From: CAZGSG01 sp964528095
GTDB taxonomy: Bacteria > Bacteroidota > Bacteroidia > Chitinophagales > Chitinophagaceae
Assembly: GCA_964528095.1 (NCBI GenBank)
Contig: CAZGSG010000141.1
Location: forward strand, 1 to 14,276
Direction of reading: 5' to 3'
DNA length: 14,276 nt
A model generated the notes under the pieces. It did not search any database. It saw only the letters and a program-made list of their open reading frames with translations, and had not been told where the DNA came from. A program made the translations under genes and the position numbers. Below are positions 14,145 to 14,276 of the stretch, piece by piece (the stretch's first letter is position 1; each line of letters begins with the position of its first letter).

Positions 14145-14276
14145 AGATCTTTTGTCTGTGTGACCAGGCAATAATATATTATGAAAGTTCTGACGAACTT
14201 GAAAATCGTATTGTTTGTATAGAGATCCTAACAGCTTTCTGTTTGGATATAATTTAAAATAAAGAAGCCTCAGCGT
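14145..14276 (-). other. 23S-5S intergenic spacer
   Basis: At least 132 AT-rich bases precede the 5S gene on the minus strand. No tRNA fold or coding frame is apparent, and I see no recognisable 23S 3' end before the window edge. It is probably transcribed as part of the pre-rRNA and removed by processing. Confidence 0.6.

Overview
This window looks like part of a Bacteroidota chromosome, most likely a Chitinophagaceae-type genome. That is an inference from four things: AT-rich DNA, almost no Shine-Dalgarno sequences before starts, many short lipoproteins and membrane proteins, and a Bacteroidota-like 5S rRNA. Every supported gene lies on the minus strand. Transcription therefore runs from right to left, away from the end of a ribosomal RNA operon at the right edge.

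Right edge (about 13190-14276): the 23S-5S spacer, a 5S rRNA gene and a strong terminator close an rRNA operon. About 800 bases without a convincing gene follow. They hold two more terminator-like hairpins that share a core, and a composite inverted-repeat element (REP/BIME-like, about 13465-13652).

Centre and left (1-13188): I count 21 protein-coding units, 17 apparently intact and 4 broken. Recognisable products are a protein-tyrosine/dual-specificity phosphatase, a calcineurin-like phosphoesterase (frameshifted), a VOC (glyoxalase-fold) protein, a DUF2071 protein, a membrane-anchored PIG-L/LmbE deacetylase, a RimL-type GNAT acetyltransferase, a DUF2971 protein, an HExxH metalloprotease-like protein and an MCE/MlaD-type lipoprotein (nonsense mutation). 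The rest are lipoproteins, small membrane proteins and unknowns. Most units stand alone, separated by 50-300 bases, and there is no clear multi-gene pathway. The closest pairs are the phosphoesterase with the unknown protein after it, the acetyltransferase with a membrane protein, and the MCE gene with a lipoprotein.

The main theme is decay of accessory genes. An MCE gene has TGA where a conserved glycine is expected. A two-TM protein is split by TGA and by an A8 tract. A phosphoesterase is frameshifted at a T8 tract (coding strand). A VOC gene survives only as its C-terminal tail. I did not find a coherent new defence or biosynthetic system. The best leads are the homopolymer frameshifts (decay, phase switch, slippage or sequencing error), the REP-like element and the HExxH gene with its tiny upstream ORF.
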